64,000 nucleotides of DNA. It comes from Qipengyuania flava (GTDB lineage Bacteria > Pseudomonadota > Alphaproteobacteria > Sphingomonadales > Sphingomonadaceae). Below the pieces are notes generated by a model. That model had not been told where the DNA came from. It was given only the letters and a program-made list of their open reading frames with translations, and did not search any database. The position numbers and the translations under genes are program-made. This document shows positions 1 to 13,870 of this stretch, one piece after another (positions within the stretch are counted from its first letter, which is position 1; every line of letters starts with the position of its first letter). The DNA lies in NCBI RefSeq assembly GCF_019448255.1, contig NZ_CP080410.1, forward strand, positions 1,550,001 through 1,614,000. The letters run 5' to 3'.

Positions 1-997
<997 letters not shown>

Positions 998-1001
998 GGT
1001 G

Positions 1002-1439
<438 letters not shown>

Positions 1440-1529
1440 GGGCCGCACATAGGGATTGAAGGCGATTCGCGCGACCCCAAGCTGCGGCTTATCCTGAGCC
1501 TTCCGTAAGCTGAGCGGTCGCCGCCGCTG

Positions 1530-2126
1530 TCAGCTTTCCAAAGGTTCGCTTTCGACCTGGTTGGAGAAGTACTCCAGCAGGCGTTCCTTGAGGCGCGCCT
1601 GTGCGCCGGGAAGAGCCGAGAGGACTTCTTCCATATAGGCCTGGTTCGCCTGCTTGAAGGCGGGCGTCGCCATGATCGCCGGGGTCAGTTCGACGAACTT
1701 CTGCCCGGCCGGTGTGCCGACGAAAGCGTTGATTTCCCGAAGTTCGGCGAGGTCGAAGAGCAGCGCGTAGCCTTCGGCCTGCGCTTCCATCAGGTTGGGA
1801 ATGTGCGTGCTCAACACGCCCTTGGCTTCGCCGGCCCATTCGTCGAGCCAGTTATCGAGGATTTGCTGGGCCCCTTCGTCTTCCGGCAGCTGGCCCTTCA
1901 TGCTTTCGCGCATTTGCAGCATGGTTTCGTCCATGGTGCCGAAGAAAAGCGCCTCCCGGCGATCGACCGGGTAGCCGCGCTCGACGATCTGCCGGGCAAT
2001 GGCGCGCTTTTCCTGCGCGATCGCGTCCGCACCTGCATCCTGCGCGTAGGCCTGATGAGGGATAAGGTTAAGGGCTGCGACGGCCAGAACCGCCGCAACC
2101 ATATGCGGGCGAAAAAGCGACCTCAT
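1530..2126 (-). CDS. DUF2059-type periplasmic protein
   Basis: A 198-residue protein with a clear Sec signal peptide (basic MRSLFRPH, hydrophobic AAVLAVAALNLI, likely cut after AYA at about residue 28). The mature part is helical and resembles the DUF2059 family: an EINAFVGTPAGQKFVELTPAIMATPAF segment near residues 130-160, where members have a helix-FYxSPxGQ-K pattern. Function of this family is unknown; it is expected in the periplasm. It begins 20 bases downstream of the rpoD stop on the same strand, so it may be read from the dnaG-rpoD transcript. Assignment to DUF2059 is by pattern recall, not by a search. Confidence 0.75.
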   Translation of the reverse strand: MRSLFRPHMVAAVLAVAALNLIPHQAYAQDAGADAIAQEKRAIARQIVERGYPVDRREALFFGTMDETMLQMRESMKGQLPEDEGAQQILDNWLDEWAGEAKGVLSTHIPNLMEAQAEGYALLFDLAELREINAFVGTPAGQKFVELTPAIMATPAFKQANQAYMEEVLSALPGAQARLKERLLEYFSNQVESEPLES

Positions 2127-2146
2127 GACGACCCCCCGGGTAAGGA

Positions 2147-4159
2147 CTATTGATCGAGGAACGAGCGCATCTTGCGGCTGCGGCTCGGGTGCTTGAGCTT
2201 CCTAAGCGCCTTGGCCTCGATCTGACGGATACGTTCACGCGTCACCGAGAACTGCTGGCCGACTTCTTCCAGCGTGTGGTCGGTGTTCATGCCGATGCCG
2301 AAGCGCATGCGCAGCACGCGTTCTTCACGCGGCGTGAGCGAGGCAAGGACGCGGGTAACCGTTTCCTTGAGGTTCGCCTGGATCGCGGCGTCGACCGGGA
2401 TGATCGCGTTCTTGTCCTCGATGAAATCGCCGAGGTGCGAATCTTCCTCGTCGCCGATCGGCGTTTCGAGGCTGATCGGTTCCTTGGCGATCTTCATCAC
2501 CTTGCGCACCTTCTCGAGCGGCATGGAGAGTTTCTCCGCCATCTCTTCGGGCGTCGGCTCGCGGCCCTGATCGTGCAGGAACTGGCGCGAGCAGCGGACC
2601 AGCTTGTTGATCGTCTCGATCATGTGGACCGGGATACGGATCGTGCGCGCCTGGTCGGCGATCGAGCGAGTGATCGCCTGGCGAATCCACCAGGTGGCGT
2701 AGGTGCTGAACTTGTAGCCGCGGCGGTATTCGAACTTGTCGACCGCCTTCATGAGGCCGATGTTGCCTTCCTGGATCAGGTCGAGGAACTGCAGACCGCG
2801 GTTGGTGTATTTCTTCGCGATCGAAATCACGAGGCGCAGGTTCGCCTCGACCATTTCCTTCTTGGCGATACGCGCTTCGCGCTCGCCCTTCTGGACCATG
2901 TTCACGATGCGGCGGAATTCTTCCAACGCCATGCCGGTCTGGCTGGCGATGTCGGAAATCTCGGCGCGGATGCGTTCGACGGCGTCGGCTTCCTTCTCGG
3001 CGAAGGCAGCCCACTTCTTGTCCTTCTTGGCACGCTCGGTAAGCCAGCTGTCATCGAGCTCGTTGCCGATATAGGCGTTGAGGAAATCGATGCGCTTGAC
3101 CTTGTGGCGTTCCGCAAGGCGCAGCATCTGGCCGCCAAGGGCGGTAAGGCGGCGGTTGAAGGCGTAGAGGTTGTCGACCAGGAATTCGATCTTGGTCGCG
3201 TGGAACTGGACGCTCTCCACCTCGGCGGTGAGCTGTTCCGACAGCGCTTCGTACTTCTTTTCCTTGGCAGGCGAGAACGCCTCGCCGCGGGCCATGACGT
3301 CGACGCGCTCCTTCTGGAGCTTCTCGAACTTGCCGAACAGGTCGGTGATGCGGGCGAAGCGTTCGATGGCGTCGGGCTTCAGCGCCGCTTCCATCTGGGC
3401 CAAGGACATGGTGTTGTCCTCTTCCTCTTCGTCGTCGCTCTTGGACGAACCTTCCTCGCCCTCTTCGCCGTCTTCCGATTCGTCCTCGTCTTCGTCGTCG
3501 TCGCGAATGGTCGGGCCGGCGGTCTCTTCCGAGATCTCGCCGTCGTCGTCATCGTCTTCGGCGTCGTCGTTCAGCTTGTCGGCCGGCGGTTCCTTCGACA
3601 GCATCGCATCGAGATCGAGGATCTCGCGCAGCTGCATTTCTTCCGCGTTCAGCGCTTCGGACCACTGGATGATGGCGTGGAAGGTGATCGGGCTCTGGCA
3701 CAGGCCCATGATCATCATGTCGCGGCCGGCTTCGATACGCTTGGCAATCGCGATCTCGCCTTCGCGGCTGAGAAGCTCCACCGCGCCCATTTCGCGCAGG
3801 TACATGCGCACCGGGTCATCGGTGCGTTCGCCCGTGGCGGTCTTCTTCGCAGCCGGCTTGGCCGCGGCCTTGGTCTTCTTCTCGTCGGTCGAGATTTCAT
3901 CGACTTCGGCGGCTTCCTCGGCGGCGGCTTCGGCTTCCTCGTCGCTTTCGACGATCTGCACGCCCATATCCGACAGGGCCGACTGGATGTCCTCGATCTG
4001 GTCCGAGCTCATCTCACCCTGCGGCAGCGCGTCGTTGAGCTCGTCATAGGTGACGTAGCCCTTGCGCTTTGCCTTGGTGATAAGCTTCTTAACCGACGCC
4101 TCGTTGAGGTCGATCAGGGGAGCGTCGCCATCGTCCTTGGTCTTCGACTTGGTGGCCAT
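2147..4159 (-). CDS. rpoD: RNA polymerase primary sigma factor RpoD
   Basis: Housekeeping sigma-70 of 670 residues. Region 1.1 ([26 protein letters not shown]) is N-terminal, region 1.2 appears as [30 protein letters not shown], and the non-conserved region carries a very acidic stretch of Asp/Glu/Ser runs at roughly residues 195-255. Region 2 has [34 protein letters not shown] and [12 protein letters not shown], which melt and bind the -10 element. Region 4.2 at the C-terminus has [20 protein letters not shown]. The gene follows dnaG by about 50 bases, the classic macromolecular-synthesis arrangement. Start ATG at 4159 is preceded by little sequence before dnaG ends and gives the standard N-terminus. 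Confidence 0.98.
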   Translation of the reverse strand: MATKSKTKDDGDAPLIDLNEASVKKLITKAKRKGYVTYDELNDALPQGEMSSDQIEDIQSALSDMGVQIVESDEEAEAAAEEAAEVDEISTDEKKTKAAAKPAAKKTATGERTDDPVRMYLREMGAVELLSREGEIAIAKRIEAGRDMMIMGLCQSPITFHAIIQWSEALNAEEMQLREILDLDAMLSKEPPADKLNDDAEDDDDDGEISEETAGPTIRDDDEDEDESEDGEEGEEGSSKSDDEEEEDNTMSLAQMEAALKPDAIERFARITDLFGKFEKLQKERVDVMARGEAFSPAKEKKYEALSEQLTAEVESVQFHATKIEFLVDNLYAFNRRLTALGGQMLRLAERHKVKRIDFLNAYIGNELDDSWLTERAKKDKKWAAFAEKEADAVERIRAEISDIASQTGMALEEFRRIVNMVQKGEREARIAKKEMVEANLRLVISIAKKYTNRGLQFLDLIQEGNIGLMKAVDKFEYRRGYKFSTYATWWIRQAITRSIADQARTIRIPVHMIETINKLVRCSRQFLHDQGREPTPEEMAEKLSMPLEKVRKVMKIAKEPISLETPIGDEEDSHLGDFIEDKNAIIPVDAAIQANLKETVTRVLASLTPREERVLRMRFGIGMNTDHTLEEVGQQFSVTRERIRQIEAKALRKLKHPSRSRKMRSFLDQ

Positions 4160-4211
4160 AGGGTCTTTCAGTCCAGTCTTTCCTTGCCCGCAGGTCGCGT
4201 ATCCGCGGGGA

Positions 4212-6071
4212 TCATGATTCCGAATCGCCGTCGTCTGCCGCCGCTTTCCGGCGCCCGAAACGCTTCAACCGCTCGTTAAGGGCCAGCAACCGCTCGCGCA
4301 ATCGGGCCTGTTCGGCGATGGAGCCTTCCGGGTCGCGCTCGAAACGCGCTGTGGCTGCGGCAAGCGCAGCTTCAAGCGCCGGTCTTTCGACCAGCAGCGA
4401 CACGGCCTCGGCCAGATCCTCGCGCGCATCACCCGGGTCGGTGCCTTCATCGAGGAAGGCGAATGGTGCTTTTTCCGGTGGGGCGGGAAGGCCTCGTTCA
4501 AGCGATATGGTCGATTGCGCGGACAAATCAAGCGTCTCCGCGGCTTCCAGCAGCGAATCGAGCGCCGGACCGACATTTTGGTCACGCTGGGCAAGTTCCG
4601 ACAAAGCCTCTTCGTGCCGCAGGATCTGGTCGGGGAACTTGACGAGCCCGGCAATAACCGCCCGCGCCAGTGCGTCGCGCGAGCCGCCCTGAATGGCCCG
4701 CGTCAGACTGTCGCGCGCCTCGCTGGACAGGGTGGGGGTGGCCTGCTTGAACCCGCCCTTCTTCCAGTCTCCGCGGGGCTTGAATTCGCGGGGAGGGCGC
4801 GGCGGGAAAGCAAAGGCAGAGAAACGTTCGAGCAGCTCGCGTTTGTAGAGCGCACGGATGTCGGGATGCTGGATTGCATCGACGTGGTCCAAGAGGCGCG
4901 CCTTGAGCCCTGCCTTCTCCTCTGGCGAATTTAGCGGAGCGGCTGCTTTCTCGAACTCCCACAGCGTGTCGAGCAGGCTTGCAGGAGCGGACAGCATCTC
5001 TTCCATCGCGGCGACACCCTTTTCTCGAATGAGGTCGTCGGGGTCGAGGCCAGCGGGTAGGCGCACGATCGAGAGCGAATGGCCTGGGCGCAGCATGGGC
5101 AGGGCCCGCGAAATGGCGCGCATGGCGGCGCGCTGACCGGCGTTGTCACCATCGAAGCACAGGATAGGCCGTTCGACCTGTCGCCAGAGCAACTCGATCT
5201 GGTTTTCGGTCAGCGCTGTGCCGAGCGGGGCCACTGCTTCGCGAATGCCTGCATTGGCGAGCGCGATCGCGTCCATATAGCCTTCGACCACGATCATCCG
5301 CCCGCTCTGCCGCGCTGCCGGGGCGGCGCGGTGGAGATTGTAGAGCGTGCGGCCCTTGTCGAAGAGCGGCGTGTCGGGGCTGTTGAGGTACTTGGGCGCC
5401 TTGGGGTTGGCCTCGCTGTCGAGGATGCGCCCACCAAAGGCGATCACCCGGCCGCGCGTGTCGTGGATCGGCAGCATCAGGCGGCCGCGGAACCGGTCGT
5501 AGGGCTCCTTGTCCTCCACCGTGATGCGCATGCCCGCCTCGATCAGCATCGGTTCTTCAAATTTGCCGAGCGCGCGTTTGAGGGCCTGCCGGTCTTCAGG
5601 TGCGTAGCCGAAGCCGAATTCGCGAATGGTCGCCTCGGAAAAACCGCGTCGGCCGAGATAGCTGCGCGCCTGCGCGCCTTCCGCGCCGCGCAGGTTGCCT
5701 TCGAACCAGTCCTGCGCCGCGCCGGTAACATCGTGCAGGCTCGCGCGCTTTTCCGCCTGCTTGGCTGCGCGCGGATCGGGGGCAGGGACTTCCATGCCCG
5801 CTTCGGCGGCCAGCTCCTTTACCGCGTCCATGAAGGGCATGCCGCGCTGGTCGGTCAGCCAGCGGATCGCATCGCCATGCGCCTCGCAGCCGAAGCAGTG
5901 GTAGAAGCCCTTCTCGTCATTGACGTAGAAGCTCGGCGTCTTCTCGTTGTGGAAGGGGCAACAGGCCTTGAACTCACGCCCGGCCTTGGTCAGGCGCAAG
6001 GTGCGGCCGACAACGGCGGAAAGCGTCGTGCGCATCCGCAGTTCATCGAGCCATTGGGGTGAGAGCGCCAT
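4212..6071 (-). CDS. dnaG: DNA primase DnaG
   Basis: Makes RNA primers at the replication fork. The 619-residue protein has the CHC2 zinc-binding domain with C38, H41, C59 and C62 ([12 protein letters not shown] then FYHCFGC), the core with [23 protein letters not shown], and the TOPRIM domain with [12 protein letters not shown] followed by [15 protein letters not shown]. The C-terminal helicase-interaction part is less conserved, as usual. Start [31 protein letters not shown] fits the family. It sits between yqeY (81-base gap) and rpoD (52-base gap), all on the minus strand. Confidence 0.97.
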   Translation of the reverse strand: MALSPQWLDELRMRTTLSAVVGRTLRLTKAGREFKACCPFHNEKTPSFYVNDEKGFYHCFGCEAHGDAIRWLTDQRGMPFMDAVKELAAEAGMEVPAPDPRAAKQAEKRASLHDVTGAAQDWFEGNLRGAEGAQARSYLGRRGFSEATIREFGFGYAPEDRQALKRALGKFEEPMLIEAGMRITVEDKEPYDRFRGRLMLPIHDTRGRVIAFGGRILDSEANPKAPKYLNSPDTPLFDKGRTLYNLHRAAPAARQSGRMIVVEGYMDAIALANAGIREAVAPLGTALTENQIELLWRQVERPILCFDGDNAGQRAAMRAISRALPMLRPGHSLSIVRLPAGLDPDDLIREKGVAAMEEMLSAPASLLDTLWEFEKAAAPLNSPEEKAGLKARLLDHVDAIQHPDIRALYKRELLERFSAFAFPPRPPREFKPRGDWKKGGFKQATPTLSSEARDSLTRAIQGGSRDALARAVIAGLVKFPDQILRHEEALSELAQRDQNVGPALDSLLEAAETLDLSAQSTISLERGLPAPPEKAPFAFLDEGTDPGDAREDLAEAVSLLVERPALEAALAAATARFERDPEGSIAEQARLRERLLALNERLKRFGRRKAAADDGDSES

Positions 6072-6152
6072 AAGGCTCCCAGTCTTACAGCGCGGCGGCG
6101 CGCGGGGCTAGCAGGCGGGGGGTGCCCGCCCACACATTTGCCGCGCCTAGCC

Positions 6153-6605
6153 TCAGGACAGTGCGGCCTTCACAAGGCCGCTGGCCCTGCTCATGTCGAG
6201 CGTGGCGCCGTGGCGGCTCTTTAGCTCGCCCATGACGCGGCCCATGTCCTTCATGCCCTCGGCGTTCAGGTCAGTCTTGATTGCCTCGATTGCCGCACGG
6301 GTTTCCTCCTCGCTCATCTGCTTGGGCAGGAATTCCTCGATCACGGCCAGCTCGGCCTTTTCCTTCTCGGCCAGCTCGGTCCGACCGCCGCTTTCGTACA
6401 TCTCGATCGATTCGCGGCGCTGCTTTGCCATCTTGAGCAGCACGTCGGTGACGAGCTCGTCATCCTCCGGCTTCTTCTCGGACGTGCGCAGCTCGATGTC
6501 GCGGTCCTTGATCTTGGCCCCGATCAGGCGAAGCGCGGCGGTGCGCTCCTTGTCCTTGGCCTTCATGGCGGTGATGGTTTCCGACTGGATCTGTTCGCGA
6601 AGCAT
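6153..6605 (-). CDS. yqeY: GatB/YqeY domain protein
   Basis: A 150-residue protein of the YqeY family, related to the tRNA-binding tail domain of GatB. The start MLREQIQSETITAMKAKDKERTAALRLI at 6605 is the conserved N-terminus; longer reading frames upstream would run into the carA promoter region and are rejected. The body shows QRRESIEMYESGGRTELAEKEKAELAVIEEFLPKQMSEEE, and the end has MGRVMGELKSRHGATLDMSRASGLVKAAL, both diagnostic. Family function is uncertain (proposed role in tRNA amidation or translation). It is divergent from carA and leads the yqeY-dnaG-rpoD group, the position taken by rpsU in enteric bacteria. Confidence 0.93.
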   Translation of the reverse strand: MLREQIQSETITAMKAKDKERTAALRLIGAKIKDRDIELRTSEKKPEDDELVTDVLLKMAKQRRESIEMYESGGRTELAEKEKAELAVIEEFLPKQMSEEETRAAIEAIKTDLNAEGMKDMGRVMGELKSRHGATLDMSRASGLVKAALS

Positions 6606-6678
6606 GGGAATCTCGATAGTTGATGCGGGGTTTCTCACGCCCATGTAGAACTGTGTGCCGATAAGCCAAGTGTTGCGC

Positions 6679-6707
6679 TTGACGGGACTCGTCGCGGTCC
6701 CTAGCGG
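6679..6707 (+). promoter_or_regulatory. Possible carA promoter with an inverted repeat
   Basis: TTGACG at 6679-6684 is a good -35, but the matching -10 position (TAGCGG, 6702-6707) is poor. GGGAC at 6684-6688 and GTCCC at 6697-6701 form an inverted repeat with an 8-base spacer inside the promoter, which could be an operator or a coincidence in GC-rich DNA. Confidence 0.3.
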
Positions 6708-6753
6708 GTGGGGCTTAGCAACATCGCTGGAAACCTGTTTACCCGGAGCGCCC

Positions 6754-7932
6754 ATGGCCCTGTCCGCATCTTCGCACGCGCAACCCAAAGGCGCGACCGG
6801 AGTCCTCGTTCTTGGAGATGGCACGGTCATCTGGGGCAAGGGCTTTGGCGCCACCGGCAGCGCGGTTGGTGAAGTCTGCTTCAACACCGCCATGACCGGC
6901 TACCAGGAGGTGATGACCGATCCCTCCTACGACAGCCAGATCGTCACCTTCACCTTCCCGCATATCGGCAATGTCGGCGCGAACGAGGAAGACCACGAAA
7001 GCCGCGGCCTCGGCGCAATTGGCTGCGTGACCCGGCAGGAAGTGACCCCGCAGTCGAACTTCCGCGCGCAGAACGAATTCGTCGACTGGATGCGCGAACA
7101 CGGCAAGATCGGCCTTTCGGGCGTCGACACCCGCGCGCTGACCCGCCGCATCCGTCTGTCGGGCCCGCCGAATGCGGTGATTGCCTACAACCCGCAGGGC
7201 AAATTCGACCTGAAGGCGCTAAAGGAACAGGCGGCCAGCTGGAGCGGGCTGGAAGGGCTCGACCTCGTCCCCGGCGTGACGCGTGAAGGTCAGGAAGACT
7301 GGACCGGCGGCCACTGGCAACTCGGCTTCGGCTACACCGAGGGCACCACTGACAAGCCCCATGTCGTCGCCATCGATTACGGTGCGAAGGACAATATCTT
7401 CCGCAACCTCGTGAAGGCCGGCGCGAAGGTCACCGTGGTGCCCGCGCGCACCTCGTTCGACGAGGTCATGGCCCTGAAGCCGGATGGCGTGTTCCTCTCG
7501 AACGGTCCGGGCGATCCGGCGGCGACGGGCGAATATGCGGTGCCGGTGATCAAGGCGCTGCTCGATGCCGACGTGCCGCTGTTCGGCATCTGCCTCGGCC
7601 ACCAGATGCTCGGCCTCGCAGCTGGTGCGAAGACCGCCAAGATGTTCCAGGGCCACCGCGGCGCCAACCACCCGGTCCAGCGCGTCGGGAGCGAGTGGGG
7701 CGACAGCGAAGGCCTCGTCGAGATCACCAGCATGAACCACGGCTTCGCGGTCGATGTCGACACGCTGCCGCCCGAGGTGGAGCAGACCCACGTCTCGCTC
7801 TTCGACGGCACCAATTGCGGCATCTCGATCAAGGGCAAAAAGGCGTTCGGCGTGCAGTATCACCCCGAGGCAAGCCCCGGCCCGCAGGACAGCTTCTACC
7901 TGTTCGAGAAATTCGTGGGGATGTTGGGGTGA
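6754..7932 (+). CDS. carA: Carbamoyl-phosphate synthase small (glutaminase) subunit
   Basis: Provides ammonia from glutamine to CarB for carbamoyl phosphate, the precursor of arginine and pyrimidines. The 392-residue protein has the N-terminal CPSase domain (LVLGDGTVIWGKGFGATGSAVGEVCFNTAMTGYQE) and a C-terminal class I amidotransferase domain with the nucleophile Cys280 in FGICLGHQMLG and the His-Glu pair in QYHPEASPGP. The ATG at 6754 has GGAG seven to ten bases upstream and gives the usual N-terminus. The stop codon overlaps the GTG start of the small gene that follows. Confidence 0.97.
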   Translation: MALSASSHAQPKGATGVLVLGDGTVIWGKGFGATGSAVGEVCFNTAMTGYQEVMTDPSYDSQIVTFTFPHIGNVGANEEDHESRGLGAIGCVTRQEVTPQSNFRAQNEFVDWMREHGKIGLSGVDTRALTRRIRLSGPPNAVIAYNPQGKFDLKALKEQAASWSGLEGLDLVPGVTREGQEDWTGGHWQLGFGYTEGTTDKPHVVAIDYGAKDNIFRNLVKAGAKVTVVPARTSFDEVMALKPDGVFLSNGPGDPAATGEYAVPVIKALLDADVPLFGICLGHQMLGLAAGAKTAKMFQGHRGANHPVQRVGSEWGDSEGLVEITSMNHGFAVDVDTLPPEVEQTHVSLFDGTNCGISIKGKKAFGVQYHPEASPGPQDSFYLFEKFVGMLG

Positions 7933-8210
7933 GGCTCCTAGGCCCAATTTTTATCAGTTCGATGTTGTGGGGGTGCCATCCGATTGGCGATAGCCATGAC
8001 AGACCTGCCACCAAGGAAGAGACGATTTCTTCTCTCGCGGCTTGCGAAGTGCAGGGAGCTTCGCTCGAGCGAAAGTCGATTCACGGAGAAGATTCTTGGG
8101 TCGTTTCGATGGGCGTTCAGCCTCAGGAAAAGTGGGACTGCATGTCCAAAGAACAAGAGAAAGCCCGCGTGATTGTCACCTCGTGGGGCACAATCGAGGA
8201 ACTTAGTTGA
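7929..8210 (+). CDS. Small putative lipoprotein inserted between carA and carB
   Basis: Unrecognised 93-residue product. It starts with GTG at 7929 overlapping the carA stop (GTGA), has GGGG eight bases upstream, and its TGA at 8208-8210 is followed at once by the carB ATG. The N-terminus reads MRLLGPIFISSMLWGC, a short lipoprotein-like signal with Cys16 as the possible lipidated residue; Trp at -2 is unusual for a lipobox. The rest (HPIGDSHDRPATKEE, then AACEVQGASLERKSIHGEDS and ending VTSWGTIEELS) is hydrophilic with two further Cys. Codon use is less GC-rich than in carA and carB, which suggests later arrival. The tight coupling on both sides argues that it is translated. An untranslated spacer is the alternative. 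Confidence 0.6.
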   Translation: MRLLGPIFISSMLWGCHPIGDSHDRPATKEETISSLAACEVQGASLERKSIHGEDSWVVSMGVQPQEKWDCMSKEQEKARVIVTSWGTIEELS

Positions 8211-11534
<3,324 letters not shown>

Positions 11535-11647
11535 CGAATAGACGACGCTTTTCCCCCGACATTCGGCCAAACCCGGCTCCGCAATACAGCGGACAGGCTC
11601 CGAATTGTCCCGGGAAACGGCTGATTTAGAAGGACAAAAGGGGTCCT

Positions 11648-12115
11648 ATGGATAAAGTGCCGATGCTGGCCGAGGGCTATGAGAAGCTCACGGCGGAACT
11701 GAAAGCTTTGCGTTCCGAACGTCCTCTGATCGTTGACGCGATCGAGGAAGCGCGCGCGCACGGCGACCTGTCGGAGAACGCCGAGTACCACGCGGCCAAG
11801 GAGCGTCAGGGCCAGGTCGAAGCGATGATTGGCGATCTGGAAGGCAAGATCAGCCGCGCCCAGATCATCGATCCGACGACGCTTTCGGGTGACAAGGTCA
11901 TCTTCGGCGCCACGGTCACGCTGCTCGACGAAGACGACAAGCCGGTGAAGTACCAGATTGTCGGCGAGACGGAGGCCGATGCTGCCAAGGGCCGCATCAG
12001 CTACAGCTCACCGATCGGCCGCGCGCTGATCGGCAAGCAGCTCGAGGAAGAGGTCGAAGTGACCGTGCCCTCGGGCGACAAGTTCTACCTGATCGACAAG
12101 ATCGAGTTCATTTAA
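11648..12115 (+). CDS. greA: Transcription elongation factor GreA
   Basis: Rescues backtracked RNA polymerase by stimulating transcript cleavage. The 155-residue protein has the N-terminal coiled-coil hairpin with the catalytic acidic tip ([23 protein letters not shown], about residues 36-58) and the C-terminal FKBP-like domain ending [34 protein letters not shown]. The ATG at 11648 has AAGGGG just upstream. The 113-base gap from carB probably holds its own promoter. Its stop overlaps by 8 bases the 3' end of the convergent GNAT gene. Confidence 0.97.
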   Translation: MDKVPMLAEGYEKLTAELKALRSERPLIVDAIEEARAHGDLSENAEYHAAKERQGQVEAMIGDLEGKISRAQIIDPTTLSGDKVIFGATVTLLDEDDKPVKYQIVGETEADAAKGRISYSSPIGRALIGKQLEEEVEVTVPSGDKFYLIDKIEFI

Positions 12116-12596
12116 GCCGCTTTTCCATCGCCCAGTTGTGGATCGGGATCTCCCGGTCCGCATGGGGGATGGTGAACTCGCGCTTGTGGGTGGCGACATA
12201 GCCGGCTCGCTCGAAGGCGGGTCGGGCAAGGTCGCTCGCCTCGGTGTAAAGCCGCTCGAGCCCCAGGGAGATGGCGTGTGCTTCGGCGGCGGCCAGCAGC
12301 TGGGTTGCAAGACCCCGGCGCGTATGATCGGGGTGGTTGTAAAGGTGGTCGAGGTGCCCATCGGGCTCCAGCAGCGCATAGGCGACAGGTCGATCTTCGC
12401 CGTCAGCCGCTACGAAGATGATATGCCCTTCGGCAGCGCGCTCGCGGTAGCGTTCAGGCCCCGGATGACGGGCACCCCACGCCGCCACCTGCTCGGGCGA
12501 GTAGGCGTGGGGTCCTATTTCGTGGATGGCGGCGGCGATGACATCTGCCAGCGCCTTCGCGTCATCATCGCGATAAGGCCTGATCGAATAGGCCAC
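12108..12596 (-). CDS. GNAT-family N-acetyltransferase
   Basis: A 162-residue acyl-CoA-dependent N-acetyltransferase of unknown substrate. N-terminal [20 protein letters not shown] is typical, motif A is seen as [30 protein letters not shown] (acetyl-CoA pyrophosphate loop R-R-G-L-A), and the C-terminal part has [24 protein letters not shown], the usual beta-alpha end of the fold. It overlaps greA tail to tail by 8 bases and lies 10 bases downstream of the DUF4170 gene, with which it may be co-transcribed. The C-terminal [16 protein letters not shown] recalls YafP-like members, but substrate cannot be inferred. Confidence 0.88.
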   Translation of the reverse strand: MAYSIRPYRDDDAKALADVIAAAIHEIGPHAYSPEQVAAWGARHPGPERYRERAAEGHIIFVAADGEDRPVAYALLEPDGHLDHLYNHPDHTRRGLATQLLAAAEAHAISLGLERLYTEASDLARPAFERAGYVATHKREFTIPHADREIPIHNWAMEKRLK

Positions 12597-12606
12597 TGCG
12601 TGCCGC

Positions 12607-12837
12607 TTAGGCGCCCGGATCGAGCAGCTTGTGCAGGTGGACGATGACGTACTTCATCTCGGCATCGTCAACCGTACGCTGGGCGTTCGAACGCCATGCA
12701 TCGACAGCGGAGTCGTAACTGCTGAAGACGCCGGCAACGTGAATGCTTTCTGGATCGGCAAAGGTCACGGCGCGCGGATCGGTCACGCGGCCACCCATGA
12801 CGAGGTAGAGCGCCTGTTTGCTCTCGGTTTCTTCCAT
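12607..12837 (-). CDS. DUF4170 protein
   Basis: A 76-residue protein matching the alphaproteobacterial DUF4170 family by recall: ALYLVMGGRVTDPRAVTFADPESIHVAGVFSSYDSAVDAWRSNAQRTVDDAEMKYVIVHLHKLLDP has the typical LYLV-GG start, the YxxAxxAWRxxAQxTVDxA centre and the VVHLHRLLDP end. No enzymatic motif is seen and no function is known. Start is placed at MEETESKQALYLV (12837); a start 45 bases upstream would add a segment unlike the family. It lies upstream of the GNAT gene with a 10-base gap. Confidence 0.82.
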   Translation of the reverse strand: MEETESKQALYLVMGGRVTDPRAVTFADPESIHVAGVFSSYDSAVDAWRSNAQRTVDDAEMKYVIVHLHKLLDPGA

Positions 12838-12888
12838 GTTTCTGACTTTCTCGATGGGGAGGGAGGAATGCGTGCGCCACATAGCGCA

Positions 12889-12920
12889 AGCGGCGCGACA
12901 GGCAACCCTGTCGCGCCGCT
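12889..12920. terminator. Strong hairpin between the stress cluster and the DUF4170 gene
   Basis: A perfect 14-bp stem (AGCGGCGCGACAGG, 12889-12902, against 12907-12920) with a CAAC loop. Neither strand has a clear U tract after it, so it may be a factor-assisted terminator or an mRNA 3'-end protector for the upstream cluster rather than a simple intrinsic terminator. Confidence 0.5.
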
Positions 12921-12961
12921 ACGGCATCCTCTCGCATAGCTATTCCGCCAGGCGCTATTAG

Positions 12962-13504
12962 CTATTTGTCCAGTCGTTGGCGCAGGGCGCGAACCGTGCG
13001 GCTGCCCTTGCGGGTGGCCCGGCGGCCCGAGCTGCGCAGCGCATCGCTTGCAACATCGACCTTGTAGGCGGCATCGCGGCGCAGACCGCGGGCGGTGGTC
13101 GCGGCGCTGTCGCCGAAGTCTTCGAGGCGGTCTCCGGCGGCCTGCGCACCGTCCATCATGCCGTCGATCGCGCGCGCACCGAATGCGAAGATCGCATCGC
13201 TGGCGAGGGCGGCCAGCACGCTGCTGCGGCGCCCGACGGTGCGGCCAACACGGCGGCCCGGGCGGGTCATCGCGCCGATGGCGAGGCCGACCACGACCAC
13301 GCCGCCGACCACGGTGAGCGGGTGCTTCTTGGTGAATTCGAGCGCGCTGTCTGCGGCTTCCTTCGCCTGGTCGGCAAAGGTGCGTTCGGCGTTGCGCTGC
13401 TCACCGGCTTCGATGCGGGCGCGAAGCTGTTCACGCTTCTGTTCGTCTGTCAGACGGCTGTCAGCGCTGATCGGGGTTACGTTGCTTTCTGCGGTGTCGG
13501 ACAT
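12962..13504 (-). CDS. Membrane-anchored protein with one hydrophobic segment, YqjD-like cluster
   Basis: Unrecognised 180-residue protein. The N-terminal half is charged and helical (LTDEQKREQLRARIEAGEQRNAERTFADQAKEAADSALEFTKKHP), a single membrane segment follows (LTVVGGVVVVGLAIGAMTRPG, about residues 62-82), and the tail is strongly basic with many Arg/Lys (RRVGRTVGRR, then SGRRATRKGSRTVRALRQRLDK). This plan, a soluble amphipathic region, a Gly-rich hydrophobic segment and basic flanks, recalls the ElaB/YqjD/DUF883 membrane proteins. It is the last of four minus-strand genes of similar character, 48 bases after its neighbour. A role at the inner membrane under stress is inference from that context. 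Confidence 0.7.
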   Translation of the reverse strand: MSDTAESNVTPISADSRLTDEQKREQLRARIEAGEQRNAERTFADQAKEAADSALEFTKKHPLTVVGGVVVVGLAIGAMTRPGRRVGRTVGRRSSVLAALASDAIFAFGARAIDGMMDGAQAAGDRLEDFGDSAATTARGLRRDAAYKVDVASDALRSSGRRATRKGSRTVRALRQRLDK

Positions 13505-13552
13505 GGGGGTCTCCGAATAGGTGTGTCTGTTAAATCAATGCGCTGGGGGAGC

Positions 13553-13870
13553 TTAGCGTTCCGGCTGCTCGTCTGGTTCTTCGCGCTTTTCGTCCCCGGC
13601 AAGGCCGAGCACTTCAAGGATCGGGTTGCGGGCGAACCAGACGATGATGGCGGCAACCAGAGCGGCGAGAGCGCCCTTGTTGTCCTCCGCCGCATCGACG
13701 GCTTCGTCATAGAGATCGCCAGCGCCTTCACGGACCCGGTCAAAGGCGCGCTCGGCAACGCCCTTGTGCGCGAAATCGGCCTTGAGGTGTTCGACATCGG
13801 CCTCGACCAGCGCGCGCGCCGAATCGCGCAGGTACCGATCTTCGAGCATGCGAATGCGGCGATCCGTCAC
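13553..13870 (-). CDS. Small hypothetical membrane protein of the YqjD-like cluster
   Basis: Unrecognised 105-residue protein. The first 65 residues are charged and probably helical (MTDRRIRMLEDRYLRDSARALVEADVEHLKADFAHKGVAERAFDRVREGA), followed by a hydrophobic segment GALAALVAAIIVWFARNPILEVLGLAG at about residues 68-94 and an acidic tail. The RNP turn in the membrane part resembles the KHP/KSP turn of the other cluster members. Its start overlaps the stop of the holin-like gene by 4 bases (ATGA), so the two are translationally coupled. No function can be given. Confidence 0.72.
   Translation of the reverse strand: MTDRRIRMLEDRYLRDSARALVEADVEHLKADFAHKGVAERAFDRVREGAGDLYDEAVDAAEDNKGALAALVAAIIVWFARNPILEVLGLAGDEKREEPDEQPER

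Noticed and set aside
2150..4279. A 709-codon open frame antisense to rpoD and the end of dnaG
   Set aside because: Opposite strand of conserved genes; its Val/Leu/Asp-rich repeats are the complement of the acidic rpoD codons.
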